A stretch of DNA of 64,000 bases, taken from Vibrio tarriae. GTDB taxonomy: Bacteria > Pseudomonadota > Gammaproteobacteria > Enterobacterales > Vibrionaceae. The notes under the pieces were generated by a model, which was not told where the DNA came from, searched no databases, and saw only the letters and a program-made list of their open reading frames with translations. Location: the NCBI RefSeq assembly GCF_002216685.1, contig NZ_CP022353.1:1364001-1428000 (forward strand), read 5' to 3'. This document shows, piece by piece, positions 36,198 through 46,281 of the stretch (the first letter of the stretch is position 1; the number at the start of each line of letters is the position of its first letter). Both the position numbers and the translations under genes were made by a program.

Positions 36198-37400
36198 TTA
36201 CTCCTTGCTCTCACTGAGGGCAGCGTAATTTGCGGGAACGCGTACCCATCCTTCCATTAGAATTCTGGCGCTGCGACTCATGATCGCGCGCTCAATTTGC
36301 CACCCTTGCTCGCCTTGCTTGGCTTTCGCTCCGACTTTTAACGTGCCGGAGGGATGACCAAAGGTGACCGATGTACGCTCACCGCCCCCCGCAGCCAAAT
36401 TGACCAACGTGCCCGGAACGGCGGCGGCAGAAGCAATCGCCACCGCGGCCGTGCCCATCATGGCGTGATGCAGTTTGCCCATCGAGAGCGCGCGCACCAG
36501 CAGATCCACCGAATCCGCTTCTACTGGCTTACCGCTTGAAGCTAAGTAACTTTTCGCGCCACTGACAAAAGCAATTTTCGGAGTGTGCTGACGGTTTTGC
36601 GCTTCTTCAATGCGCTCAATCAGCCCCATTTTCAGTGCGCCATAAGCGCGTAGCGTTTCAAACTTCGCCAAGGCTTGTGGATCACTGTTGATGGCCTCTT
36701 GCAACTCAGTGCCTTGATAGCCGAGCGCTTCGGCATCGACAAAAATGGTCGGTATGCCCGAGTTGATGAAAGTCGCGTTGAACGTGCCGATACCCGGCAC
36801 TTGCAAATCATCCATCACGTTACCAGTTGGGAACATAGCGCCGCTGTCATCAGCAGGATCCACAAAATCCACCTGCACTTCGGCCGCCGGAAAAGTCACG
36901 CCATCGAGTTCAAACTCACCGCACTCCTGCACTGCGCCATTGACTATCGGCACATGCACTACAATGGTTTTGCTGATATTGACTTGCCACACTTTCACCG
37001 CCAACACACCATTGTACGGAATACGCTCAGCAGGAATCAGCCCAGCATGGATCGCAAACGGCCCCACCGCAGCGGAAAGGTTGCCGCAGTTTCCGCTCCA
37101 ATCGACAAACGGTTTATCTATCGCCACTTGCCCGAACAGATAATCCACATCGTGATCAGTGCGCGAACTGGCACTGACAATCACCGTTTTGCTGGTGCTT
37201 GATGTCGCACCGCCCATGCCATCAATCTGTTTACCGTAAGGATCTGGGCTACCAATCACTCGTAGCAACAAGGCGTCACGAGCCGCACCGGGAAGCTGCG
37301 CTTCAACCGGCAAATCGTTCAGACGGAAAAACACCCCTTTGCTAGTTCCGCCGCGCATGTAGGTGGCAGGAATGCGAATTTGTGACACTGTCTCGTTCAT
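36198..37400 (-). CDS. prpF: 2-methylaconitate cis-trans isomerase PrpF
   Basis: A cofactor-free isomerase of the diaminopimelate-epimerase fold, 400 aa. It converts the trans-2-methylaconitate made by AcnD to the cis form. The N-terminal signature YMRGGTSKGVFF and SGNCGNLSAAVGPFA (catalytic Cys region) are clear. The ATG follows AGGAGGC, nine bases after acnD. It is required together with AcnD to replace PrpD, which is absent here. Confidence 0.96.
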   Translation of the reverse strand: MNETVSQIRIPATYMRGGTSKGVFFRLNDLPVEAQLPGAARDALLLRVIGSPDPYGKQIDGMGGATSSTSKTVIVSASSRTDHDVDYLFGQVAIDKPFVDWSGNCGNLSAAVGPFAIHAGLIPAERIPYNGVLAVKVWQVNISKTIVVHVPIVNGAVQECGEFELDGVTFPAAEVQVDFVDPADDSGAMFPTGNVMDDLQVPGIGTFNATFINSGIPTIFVDAEALGYQGTELQEAINSDPQALAKFETLRAYGALKMGLIERIEEAQNRQHTPKIAFVSGAKSYLASSGKPVEADSVDLLVRALSMGKLHHAMMGTAAVAIASAAAVPGTLVNLAAGGGERTSVTFGHPSGTLKVGAKAKQGEQGWQIERAIMSRSARILMEGWVRVPANYAALSESKE

Positions 37401-37408
37401 GCTGCCTC

Positions 37409-40015
37409 CTACTGCGCCAAAAAGTCTTGCGCGAAGCGTTGCAACACGCCACCCGCTTGATATACATGTACTTCATCGGCTGTGTCCAAACGACACGTCA
37501 CCGCCACATCGATCTTCTCACCGTTTTGTCTGGTCACGACTAGGGCTAAATCTGCACCGGGCCTGATCTCCCCCACCACATCAAACAGCTCAGTGCCATC
37601 GAGCGCTAGCGAGTGGCGATTGACGCCCGGCTTAAACTCTAGCGGCAGTACGCCCATCCCAACCAAGTTGGTGCGGTGAATGCGCTCAAAGCCTTCGGCC
37701 ACGATCGCCTCAACGCCGGCTAAACGCACACCTTTGGCCGCCCAGTCGCGTGATGAACCTTGCCCATAATCCGCTCCCGCGATCACAATCAGCGGTTGTT
37801 TGCGGTTCATGTAGGTTTCAATCGCTTCCCACATGCGGGTTACTTTGCCTTCCGGCTCAATACGCGCGAGAGAACCTTGTTTGATCTGCCCGTTTTCTTT
37901 GACCATTTCGTTAAACAGTTTCGGGTTGGCAAACGTGGCGCGCTGCGCAGTCAGGTGATCGCCGCGGTGGGTAGCATAAGAGTTAAAATCTTCCTCCGGC
38001 ACACCCATTTTGGTCAGGTATTCTCCAGCCGCACTGCTCGCCAAGATGGCATTGGAGGGCGATAAATGATCCGTGGTGATGTTGTCACCCAAAATCGCCA
38101 GTGGTCGCATCGCTTTCAAGGTGCGCGGTGCAGCGAGCGCTCCTTCCCAATACGGTGGGCGGCGAATATACGTGCTCATCGGCCGCCAGTCATACAGCGG
38201 TGAGCTCGCGCTTTGTGTCTCATCGAGTTTAAACATCTGGATATAGATCTGCTTGAACTGCTCCGGTTTCACCGCGCGGCCGACGACGGCATCAATCTCT
38301 TCATCACTTGGCCATAAGTCATTGAGATAAATCGGCTTGCCTTGCGCATCGTGACCCAGCGCGTCACGCTCAATATCAAAGCGCATCGTGCCTGCTATCG
38401 CGTAAGCCACGACCAGTGGCGGCGAAGCCAAAAACGCTTGCTTGGCATACGGATGGATACGGCCATCAAAGTTGCGGTTGCCAGACAGCACCGCCGTAGC
38501 GTAGAGATCGCGTTCAATAATTTCTTGTTGAATCGCGGGATCGAGCGCGCCACTCATGCCGTTACAGGTGGTACAGGCATACGCCACAATACCAAAGCCA
38601 AGTTGTTCAAGTTCAGAGAGCAGCCCAGCCTCTTCCAAGTACAATTTGGCGACTTTCGAGCCGGGCGCGAAAGAGGTTTTGACCCAAGGCTGGCGTTTAA
38701 GGCCTAACTGATTGGCTTTTTTGGCGAGTAGCCCTGCCGCAACCACGTTACGCGGGTTACTGGTGTTGGTGCAGGAAGTGATGGCGGCGATGATTACCGC
38801 GCCATCGGGCATCAAGCCCTCTGCTTGTTGTGCTTCTCGTTGCTGAGCAGGAATGGCAATACCACGCGCGCTCAGTTCTTTGGTCGGTAAACGGCGATGT
38901 GGATTGGAAGGACCCGCCAAATTGCGCTCAACACTAGAGAGATCAAACTCCAGCACACGTTCGTATTCCGCGTGCTCTAAGCTGTCCGCCCATAAACCTG
39001 CGGCTTTGGCATAGCTTTCGACCAAGACGACTTGCTCTGGCTCGCGGCCAGTCAGTTTTAAATATTGAATGGTCTGTTCATCAATGTAGAACATGCCAGC
39101 GGTCGCGCCGTATTCCGGCGTCATGTTGGAGATGGTTGCGCGATCGCCGATGGTCAGCGCTTTCGCCCCTTCGCCAAAAAATTCCAGATAGGCCGAAACC
39201 ACGCGCTCGCGGCGCAGAAATTCAGTTAAAGCCAACACAATATCGGTTGCGGTAATGCCCGGTTGACGCGCTCCAGTCAGTTTCACACCGACAATATCTG
39301 GCAAGCGCATCATGGAAGGACGACCAAGCATTACAGTTTCCGCTTCAAGACCGCCCACACCAATTGCCAGCACACCGAGTGCATCGACGTGCGGCGTATG
39401 GCTATCCGTGCCTACGCAAGAATCAGGGAAAGCCACCCCCTCTTTCACTTGTATCACCGGCGACATTTTTTCGAGGTTGATCTGGTGCATGATGCCGTTA
39501 CCAGCGGGGATCACGCTGACGTTTTTAAACGCGGTTTTACACCACTCGATAAAATGGAAGCGATCTTCGTTGCGTCTGTCTTCCACTGCGCGATTTTTCT
39601 CAAACGCATCAGGATCGCAGCCGGAATATTCCACCGCCAGCGAATGATCAACAATCAACTGAGTCTCCACCACAGGATTAACTTGCGCTGGGTCGCCACC
39701 TTGATCGGCAATCGCATCACGCAAGCCCGCTAAATCGACCAGCGCGGTTTGGCCGAGAATATCGTGGCACACCACGCGCGCGGGATACCAAGGGAAATCA
39801 AGATCGCGTTTACGCTCGATAATTTGCAGCAGACTGTCGCTCAATTGTTCCGGTGGGCAGCGGCGCACTAAGTTTTCGGCCAAAATACGCGCCGTATAAG
39901 GCAAAGTTTGGTACGCGCCCGGTTTTAACGCCTCAACCGCCGCGCGCGTATCAAAAAAATCGACCTGAGATTGCGCAGGGCTTGGCGATAAGGCTTTACG
40001 ATACAGACTGTTCAT
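37409..40015 (-). CDS. acnD: 2-methylcitrate dehydratase AcnD
   Basis: An aconitase-family [4Fe-4S] enzyme, 868 aa, that dehydrates 2-methylcitrate in the methylcitrate cycle (Fe/S-dependent alternative to PrpD). Cluster Cys residues are in ITSCTNTSNPRN and ACTTCNGMSGALDP. The C-terminal swivel domain has GADYGQGSSRDWAAKG. The start is the ATG at 40015 (MNSLYRK), preceded by GGAAGC. The frame is open to 40042, but those residues are not needed. Confidence 0.96.
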   Translation of the reverse strand: MNSLYRKALSPSPAQSQVDFFDTRAAVEALKPGAYQTLPYTARILAENLVRRCPPEQLSDSLLQIIERKRDLDFPWYPARVVCHDILGQTALVDLAGLRDAIADQGGDPAQVNPVVETQLIVDHSLAVEYSGCDPDAFEKNRAVEDRRNEDRFHFIEWCKTAFKNVSVIPAGNGIMHQINLEKMSPVIQVKEGVAFPDSCVGTDSHTPHVDALGVLAIGVGGLEAETVMLGRPSMMRLPDIVGVKLTGARQPGITATDIVLALTEFLRRERVVSAYLEFFGEGAKALTIGDRATISNMTPEYGATAGMFYIDEQTIQYLKLTGREPEQVVLVESYAKAAGLWADSLEHAEYERVLEFDLSSVERNLAGPSNPHRRLPTKELSARGIAIPAQQREAQQAEGLMPDGAVIIAAITSCTNTSNPRNVVAAGLLAKKANQLGLKRQPWVKTSFAPGSKVAKLYLEEAGLLSELEQLGFGIVAYACTTCNGMSGALDPAIQQEIIERDLYATAVLSGNRNFDGRIHPYAKQAFLASPPLVVAYAIAGTMRFDIERDALGHDAQGKPIYLNDLWPSDEEIDAVVGRAVKPEQFKQIYIQMFKLDETQSASSPLYDWRPMSTYIRRPPYWEGALAAPRTLKAMRPLAILGDNITTDHLSPSNAILASSAAGEYLTKMGVPEEDFNSYATHRGDHLTAQRATFANPKLFNEMVKENGQIKQGSLARIEPEGKVTRMWEAIETYMNRKQPLIVIAGADYGQGSSRDWAAKGVRLAGVEAIVAEGFERIHRTNLVGMGVLPLEFKPGVNRHSLALDGTELFDVVGEIRPGADLALVVTRQNGEKIDVAVTCRLDTADEVHVYQAGGVLQRFAQDFLAQ

Positions 40016-40092
40016 GTTTTTGCTTCCATTGCTGCTGGCCATTCAAATGGCTCTGAACCCTCCACTGAAGGGTTCGTTGTACTTGTTCAGTG

Positions 40093-41226
40093 TTAGCCAC
40101 GCTGTTCAATCGGCAACCAAGTTTGATGCTCAGGCCCCACATAATCGGCGCTTGGACGAATAATTCGGTTATTGGCACGCTGCTCATAAACATGCGCCGC
40201 CCAGCCGCTCAAACGGCTCATCACAAAGATTGGCGTGAACAATTTGGTTGGAATGCCCATAAAGTGATAGGCCGAGGCGTGGAAGAAGTCCGCATTACAG
40301 AACAGATCTTTCTCGCGCTTCATCACTGCTTCCACACGCTCAGAAACAGCGTAGAGATGAGTATCCCCCACCGCTTCAGAAAGCGCCTTCGACCACTCTT
40401 TGATTAAGGCGTTGCGTGGGTCACTCTCACGATAAATCGCGTGGCCAAAGCCCATGATTTTCTCTTTGTTCGCCAACATGCGCATAATGCCCGCTTCCGC
40501 TTCATCAGCGCTTTGCCACTGCTCAATCATCGCCATCGCGGCTTCATTCGCTCCGCCATGTAAAGGCCCACGTAGCGTACCAATCGCGCCTGTCACACAA
40601 GAGTGAATATCCGACAAGGTTGAGGCGCAGACTCTTGCCGCAAAGGTAGAAGCATTGAATTCGTGCTCAGCGTACAGAGTGAGCGAGCAGTGCATCACTT
40701 TTTTGAACAGCTCGATCGGCGCTTGGCCAGTGAGCATTTTGAGGAAATAGCCGCCGATCGAATCTTCACTTTGATCGGCGGTATCAATACGCACCCCGTC
40801 ATGACTGAAGCGATACCAGTAACAGATGATCGCCGGAAACAGCGCCAACATACGCTCGGTCGCCGCTTGTTGCTCAGCGAAGGTATGTTCAGGCTCAAGG
40901 TTGCCAAGAATAGAGCAGCCCGTGCGCATCACATCCATCGGATGCGCCTCAGCAGGGATCAATTCCAGCGCTTGTTTGAGTTTTTCGGGTAAACCGCGCA
41001 GGCCAATCAAACGAGTTTTGTACTGATCCAGCTCCGCTTGCGTTGGTAGATGCCCCACCAATAGCAGGTGCGCGACCTCTTCAAATTGAGCATGATGGGC
41101 CAAATCGGTAATGTCGTAACCACGGTAGGTTAACCCGGTCCCCGTTTTTCCCACAGTACACAAAGCGGTGCTTCCCGCGCTTTGGCCGCGCAGCCCTGCT
41201 CCGCCTAACTCTTTTGCAGCAGACAT
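40093..41226 (-). CDS. prpC: 2-methylcitrate synthase PrpC
   Basis: Condenses propionyl-CoA with oxaloacetate. Citrate-synthase family, 377 aa. Catalytic residues lie in LHGGANEA (His), GFGHAIYRESDPRN (His) and FCNADFFHASAYH (Asp region). AAAAGGAG precedes the ATG. A 175-bp gap separates it from prpB and holds a small hairpin (CAGCCA-CAT-TGGCTG, 41345-41359). Confidence 0.96.
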   Translation of the reverse strand: MSAAKELGGAGLRGQSAGSTALCTVGKTGTGLTYRGYDITDLAHHAQFEEVAHLLLVGHLPTQAELDQYKTRLIGLRGLPEKLKQALELIPAEAHPMDVMRTGCSILGNLEPEHTFAEQQAATERMLALFPAIICYWYRFSHDGVRIDTADQSEDSIGGYFLKMLTGQAPIELFKKVMHCSLTLYAEHEFNASTFAARVCASTLSDIHSCVTGAIGTLRGPLHGGANEAAMAMIEQWQSADEAEAGIMRMLANKEKIMGFGHAIYRESDPRNALIKEWSKALSEAVGDTHLYAVSERVEAVMKREKDLFCNADFFHASAYHFMGIPTKLFTPIFVMSRLSGWAAHVYEQRANNRIIRPSADYVGPEHQTWLPIEQRG

Positions 41227-41401
41227 GTCGAACTCCTTTTCTGGCTCTCCTTTTGGTGCTAGCGCACCGACCTCTTAGTGTCCACCTTCGGGTGTTTTAG
41301 AAGAGCAATTTCACGTTATTGGATTTAATGTTCTCTTACTCACGCAGCCACATTGGCTGTCAAACCTAAGAGAGGGTTGTTTTCCTTGGGCTTCCCTCGA
41401 C

Positions 41402-42298
41402 TTAAGAGGGTTGTGAAAACAGCTGATCCAGCTTGTCTTCGTATTCGTGGTAATGCAGGTAGGCGTAAAGCTCTTTGCGCGTTTGCATTTGATCGAGCAG
41501 CGCTTCCTGATTACCGTGTTCCAGCAAGTGGCGATACACATTTTCTGCCGCCTTATTCATGGCGCGGAAAGCGCTGAGGGGGTACAGCACCATATCCACA
41601 TTCACCGCCGCCAATTGCTCACCGCTGTAAAGGGGAGTCTGACCAAACTCGGTAATATTGGCTAAAATCGGCACAGGTTTACCTGTGGCACTGCGCAGTG
41701 CCGTCGAGAACTGCTCGTACTGTTTCAGCTCGGTCATGGCTTCGGGGAAAATCATGTCCGCGCCCGCTTCCACACAAGCAATCGCACGCTCAATCGCGCT
41801 GTCCATGCCTTCTACCGCTAGCGCATCGGTGCGCGCCATGATCACAAACTCAGGATTGATGCGCGCATCCACTGCCGCTTTGACGCGATCCACCATCTCT
41901 TGCTGGCTAACAATCGCTTTATTCGGACGATGGCCACAGCGTTTTTGCGCCACCTGATCTTCCATGTGCACCGCCGCGGCTCCGGCTTTCTCCATCGCTT
42001 TGATGGTGCGAGCAATGTTAAATGCGCCGCCAAATCCGGTATCAATATCTACGAGCAAAGGCAAATCGCAGGCGTTGGTGATGCGTTCCACATCCACCAA
42101 CACATCATTGAGCGTGGTAATGCCCAAATCTGGCAAGCCGTACGAGGCATTGGCAATACCACCGCCAGAGAGATAAATCGCTTGATGGCCGATACTTTTC
42201 GCCATCATGGCGCAGTAAGGGTTGATGGTGCCGACGATTTGCAGTGGATGATGGGTTTTCACTGCCAGCCTGAATTTGGCTCCTGGGCTTAAGCTCAT
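41402..42298 (-). CDS. prpB: 2-methylisocitrate lyase PrpB
   Basis: Cleaves 2-methylisocitrate to pyruvate and succinate. PEP mutase/isocitrate lyase family, 298 aa. The signature KRCGHRPNK and the Mg-binding DIDTGFGG are intact. AAGGAGA sets the ATG at 42298. The longer frame from 42328 would run into the gntR gene. It follows gntR by 10 bp. Confidence 0.97.
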   Translation of the reverse strand: MSLSPGAKFRLAVKTHHPLQIVGTINPYCAMMAKSIGHQAIYLSGGGIANASYGLPDLGITTLNDVLVDVERITNACDLPLLVDIDTGFGGAFNIARTIKAMEKAGAAAVHMEDQVAQKRCGHRPNKAIVSQQEMVDRVKAAVDARINPEFVIMARTDALAVEGMDSAIERAIACVEAGADMIFPEAMTELKQYEQFSTALRSATGKPVPILANITEFGQTPLYSGEQLAAVNVDMVLYPLSAFRAMNKAAENVYRHLLEHGNQEALLDQMQTRKELYAYLHYHEYEDKLDQLFSQPS

Positions 42299-42308
42299 GG
42301 GATTCTCC

Positions 42309-43013
42309 TTAACCTTGTTGTTGGGCATCCAGCATTATTTGTTGTTCGATCAATTGGCGACTGCGCGAGATGTGGCGACGCATCAGCATTTCGGCCAACT
42401 CTTCGTCTCGTTGGCGGATCGCACGCAGAATAAATTTATGCTCTTCCAAAGCCTCTACCGGACGCGAATGTGAGCGCGGCGATTGGTAACGATACATGCG
42501 CAATAAGTGGTAAAGCTCATCACACAGCAAGCCAATCAGCTGCTGATTGCGGCTGGCTTGAATAATTCGGTAGTGGAAATCGAAATCGCCCTGCTGGTGA
42601 AAGTAAGAAGCGCCCTCGACCTGATCGATATGAGTGGAATGTGTCGACAATAGGCTTTCTAAGCCTGCCAGTTCGATTTCGGTAATATTGCGTGCCGCCA
42701 GCCTTGCAGCCATGCCTTCCAGTGCTTCACGCACTGCATACAACTCGACCAATTTGGTGGGTGAAAGCTGAATCACTCGCGCACCGATGTGCGGAATACG
42801 TTCAATCAACCCAAGCCCTTCCACTCGCATTAACGCTTCACGCAGTGGGCCACGGCTGACTTGAAACTGTTTGGCGAGCTCAGGTTCAGAGATTTTACTG
42901 CCCGGCGCGAGCTGACCTTCAACAATGGCGTCAATCAGATACTCAGTGAGATTCTCTGATTTGGTGCTCTCTTTTTCTGTGCTCGGCTGACGAGATAAGG
43001 TACTGCTTTTCAT
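42309..43013 (-). CDS. GntR/FCD regulator of the methylcitrate operon
   Basis: A 234-aa transcription factor: winged helix at about 20-90 ([23 protein letters not shown]) and an FCD ligand domain at about 95-220 with conserved His/Asp residues. It is the first gene of the prp operon and so regulates its own operon, most likely as a repressor relieved by a methylcitrate-cycle intermediate. It resembles the PrpQ-type GntR regulators known in Shewanella and Vibrio, rather than the sigma-54-dependent PrpR of enterobacteria. The name is an inference. Confidence 0.88.
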   Translation of the reverse strand: MKSSTLSRQPSTEKESTKSENLTEYLIDAIVEGQLAPGSKISEPELAKQFQVSRGPLREALMRVEGLGLIERIPHIGARVIQLSPTKLVELYAVREALEGMAARLAARNITEIELAGLESLLSTHSTHIDQVEGASYFHQQGDFDFHYRIIQASRNQQLIGLLCDELYHLLRMYRYQSPRSHSRPVEALEEHKFILRAIRQRDEELAEMLMRRHISRSRQLIEQQIMLDAQQQG

Positions 43014-43099
43014 CAATCGTAATTCTTATGTTCGCACCTAGCTCTATGTACCTAGGCACTTATTAATAACAATTCGGTCTGATGAAAAAGTAGCCCAAC

Positions 43100-43134
43100 A
43101 AAGTGTCGACAATCAAGAGAATTGTCGACACTTT
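43100..43134. promoter_or_regulatory. Operator-like inverted repeat before gntR-prp
   Basis: A perfect 14-bp inverted repeat (AAAGTGTCGACAAT at 43100-43113 and ATTGTCGACACTTT at 43121-43134) with a 7-bp spacer lies 86-121 bp before the gntR start. Each arm contains the self-palindrome TGTCGACA, with centres 19 bp apart, about two helix turns. This fits two dimers of a GntR/FCD protein. It also sits 42 bp after the HD-GYP gene, but lacks a T run, so it is not an obvious terminator. Confidence 0.7.
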
Positions 43135-43176
43135 AGACTAAGGTATGATAAGAATGAATGGTATTCTAAATTGAAA

Positions 43177-46100
43177 TTACGCGACTATTTCCTGCTGAAA
43201 GTACTGCTCAATATTGACTTCATCTATCTGTTTTTCTGGCAAAAATATACGCGCATATTCAAGGTGTACACCCTGTTTCAAAAACAGCAAGAAAAGATCT
43301 TTATCGATGTGTTGATCACACGCCATTTTATACATGATGTCGACAGCAACACTTAACGGTTTGGCTTTCTTGTACGGGCGATCCGCCGCCGTTAACGCTT
43401 CAAAAATATCGGCGATCACTAAAATTCGCTCGGGGATGGAAAGCTCTTCGGCACTCAGTTTACGCGGGTAACCGGTACCTTTCAGTGTCTCGTGGTGTGT
43501 GGAAGCATATCGAGGAACTCGACTTAACTCTTTAGGGAATGGTAGCGATTCCAGCATTTTGATTCCGCTAATCATATGTTCATTAATCTTGTAACGATCT
43601 TCCGCAGTTAAGGTGCCTGCACGGATAGAAAGGTTATAGATCTCACCCAAATTATAGAGATGCTCAGGCACATCTATTTTTATACCAAATTTAGGATCAA
43701 AATTTGCGGCTCGCTCACGATGAATAACGTGTTCTGGTCGATCCATTAAGAGTTGCTCAGTCGTTGGCAACGTTGCTGTGTTAGCAGGTTTATTCATTTC
43801 CTCCACTGGCGACAAACCAAGCCGATCATCGAAATGACGTACCCATGTTTGAGCGGCAATTTCTCGAATACGCAATAGTGACTCTTCGCTCATAAACTCT
43901 GAACCTACGTTAGCATTGGCGATAAAGGCAAACTCCTCTTGTAATTTCTCCTGACGCTGCTTGCATGCTTCTTCAGCTTGCACTTTAGAAGTCCCGTTTA
44001 GCTGGCTTTGGAGAGCCTCGATTTGCGCATCACGCCATAACACCTCAAAACGAGTTCGGATTTCATGTATCCGATTGTAGTTGGCTTCCAATTTACTGCC
44101 TTTATCGACAATGTGCTCTGGCGTGGTGATTTTCCCGCAATCATGCAACCAAGCCGCGATGCGGAACTCGCGCCACTCTTTCGCATCGGCAAAGCGGAAA
44201 TCTTTAAACTTCCCATCACCGGCTTCTTCCACCGCTTTGGCAAGCATCATCCCTAACTCAGGGACTCGGTTACAATGTCCTGCGGTGTACGAAGATTTAT
44301 CGTCGATCGCTCCAGCAATCAGTTGGATAAAGGCCTCAACAAACTCTTCTTGCGCTTTTTCATGACGAATGATCTCTTTCACCATGTCGGTCATTGCGGT
44401 AGAAAGTTCTGAAATTTCTTTAATCTGACTATCCACCCATTGAACGTCATCAAACTCACGACGCTTGATTTTGTTTGTTTCGTGAATGAGTTGGATAATT
44501 GGCTTAACAATCGGAGTGCCGAACCACCATGCTATGGGTAATAAAATCAGCATCACCCCGACTGTGATAGAAAGAGATTTCCAAAGCTGTGTGAGCACTT
44601 GTTCAGTCACTAATTGTTGCGGGATCAAAACCGCAAAATACTCTTGCTGATTACTGACAGGCACTACATACAAATAGCGTTTTTTATCCAACACGGTAAT
44701 TGGCAACATGCGGCCTTGGTATGCTGGCTGTTGGCTTGCTTCATACAACACCGAATAAGGAACCCATCGAGAAACTATCGATTGTCTACTGAACCATTTA
44801 TTTTGCAGCCAAGTGTGTTGTTCCGGTGTAATGCTGGCGAATGCTTGATTGATGAGCTTTAACAATTCCACATTTTCTGACTTCATTGCTAATGCGATGG
44901 GTATCTGGGGGAGGTTATCTAAAATCTGAATTTCCGTTTTGCGCTGAACGCCAGTCAAATTGAGACTATTAAGTACCCAATACGTATTGTAGATGCCATC
45001 GACAACCCCAGAACGAAAAGCTTCTACCGCTTGATTGATGTCATCAAATTCCACCCATTTCACTTGTGGGGTCGCCTGAATATGCCACTGCTGGCCACGC
45101 ACCACACCCACTATTTCTGGCCACTCAGCCCTATTCTGTTCTTTTAGTAATGCCGGACGATCAGAGACTAACGGAGCACTAAATAAAACATGTTCATTAC
45201 TTTCTACCGACACCCCATTGAGAATGTCTAGGTCACCCTGCTGGAATCGTTGTGAAAGGTCATCAATATTGAAACCATTCATATATTCCAGTTTCAACCC
45301 TGTCATTTGGGCAACCATATTCAGAAGGTCAATCGTATAACCTTGGGGCTCACCAGCATTGGCAAAATCATAAGGAAACCAATCGGTTTGATTGGAAACT
45401 TTGAGTGAACCGGCTTGATTCACGAGCTGTTGCTGAGCAGGAGAAAGAGGTAAGGGAGTAACTTCAGGTAATTCGCTATTTTTGAATAGCTGATGACGGT
45501 TAGAAGCGATAATTTCTCCCTCTCGGTTGATCAAATACGCTTCTATATCTTTTTTGTGTCCTAAGCCAAGCGCTTCTACACCCAATTTTGAAGCCATTGA
45601 TGAAAGTACAATATCGATGCCAATCACGGCATCTTTGCTCATCATTGAATACGTTTGTCCGGTAACCTTGAGATGCTGAAATAAGTAAGGTTCAGTTTTA
45701 TTGACTTCATTAGCTTTTGCCATCACATACCAAGGACGCTGAGTAGGAAAATATCCACTTGGCTCGGACATGCTACGTGTCAACACCAACTGCTCATTAA
45801 AATAATGTGTCATTCGTGTTCGTTTATCGCCATAACCATGAATATTGACCACAACCCAACGTTCATCTTCTGAAGCATTCATACTTTGGCGAATATTCGC
45901 GAATGAATCTAAATTAATGATTTGATAGAAATCTTCATTTTCCTTTCCATAGTAGATGCTATAAAAGAGCGGATTATGGCGTAGAATTTCTACAAATATT
46001 TCAAGCACTTGGTTTTGCGAAAATTTCTGGCCATCGACAATAGAAATGTTATTTAGAATTCGCACATTATTCGACGCACGCAGAGCAATCTCATTGACAT

Positions 46101-46281
46101 GTTCGCCAATTACCGTCGAAGCCATAGTCAGCTTACTTAAGACTTTCTCTTGTGATTCTTGTTTACCAAAGTAAAACTGCAAAGAGATCGCCACTAGCGC
46201 CGTTAATGTCGTTGCAATCAAAAACAGTGACCCGACTTTATATTTTATAGAGATCTTTTTAATCTGGCGTTTAACACTCAT
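43177..46281 (-). CDS. Membrane HD-GYP-like protein with Cache and solute-binding domains
   Basis: A 1034-aa protein: membrane segment at about 10-32, Cache-like sensor (about 45-290), bacterial solute-binding family 3 domain (about 300-520, with GYTIDLLNMVAQMTG), second segment near 575-600, HAMP-like linker, then a divided HD-GYP domain. The HD part is WLHDCGKITTPEHIV (near 710). About 200 residues, including a Gln/Glu/Lys-rich coiled-coil stretch, separate it from HHETLKGTGYP (near 929), where the usual Asp is Lys. It may degrade cyclic di-GMP, but the altered motif leaves this open. The start at 46281 is set by GGAGG. Confidence 0.88.
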   Translation of the reverse strand: MSVKRQIKKISIKYKVGSLFLIATTLTALVAISLQFYFGKQESQEKVLSKLTMASTVIGEHVNEIALRASNNVRILNNISIVDGQKFSQNQVLEIFVEILRHNPLFYSIYYGKENEDFYQIINLDSFANIRQSMNASEDERWVVVNIHGYGDKRTRMTHYFNEQLVLTRSMSEPSGYFPTQRPWYVMAKANEVNKTEPYLFQHLKVTGQTYSMMSKDAVIGIDIVLSSMASKLGVEALGLGHKKDIEAYLINREGEIIASNRHQLFKNSELPEVTPLPLSPAQQQLVNQAGSLKVSNQTDWFPYDFANAGEPQGYTIDLLNMVAQMTGLKLEYMNGFNIDDLSQRFQQGDLDILNGVSVESNEHVLFSAPLVSDRPALLKEQNRAEWPEIVGVVRGQQWHIQATPQVKWVEFDDINQAVEAFRSGVVDGIYNTYWVLNSLNLTGVQRKTEIQILDNLPQIPIALAMKSENVELLKLINQAFASITPEQHTWLQNKWFSRQSIVSRWVPYSVLYEASQQPAYQGRMLPITVLDKKRYLYVVPVSNQQEYFAVLIPQQLVTEQVLTQLWKSLSITVGVMLILLPIAWWFGTPIVKPIIQLIHETNKIKRREFDDVQWVDSQIKEISELSTAMTDMVKEIIRHEKAQEEFVEAFIQLIAGAIDDKSSYTAGHCNRVPELGMMLAKAVEEAGDGKFKDFRFADAKEWREFRIAAWLHDCGKITTPEHIVDKGSKLEANYNRIHEIRTRFEVLWRDAQIEALQSQLNGTSKVQAEEACKQRQEKLQEEFAFIANANVGSEFMSEESLLRIREIAAQTWVRHFDDRLGLSPVEEMNKPANTATLPTTEQLLMDRPEHVIHRERAANFDPKFGIKIDVPEHLYNLGEIYNLSIRAGTLTAEDRYKINEHMISGIKMLESLPFPKELSRVPRYASTHHETLKGTGYPRKLSAEELSIPERILVIADIFEALTAADRPYKKAKPLSVAVDIMYKMACDQHIDKDLFLLFLKQGVHLEYARIFLPEKQIDEVNIEQYFQQEIVA

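Noticed and set aside
41311..41541. 76-codon open frame at the prpB 3' end
   Set aside because: It mostly overlaps prpB in another frame, with no start signal.
43100..43134. Terminator of the HD-GYP-like gene
   Set aside because: A strong hairpin, but no T run follows on the minus strand, and the TGTCGACA symmetry fits an operator better.
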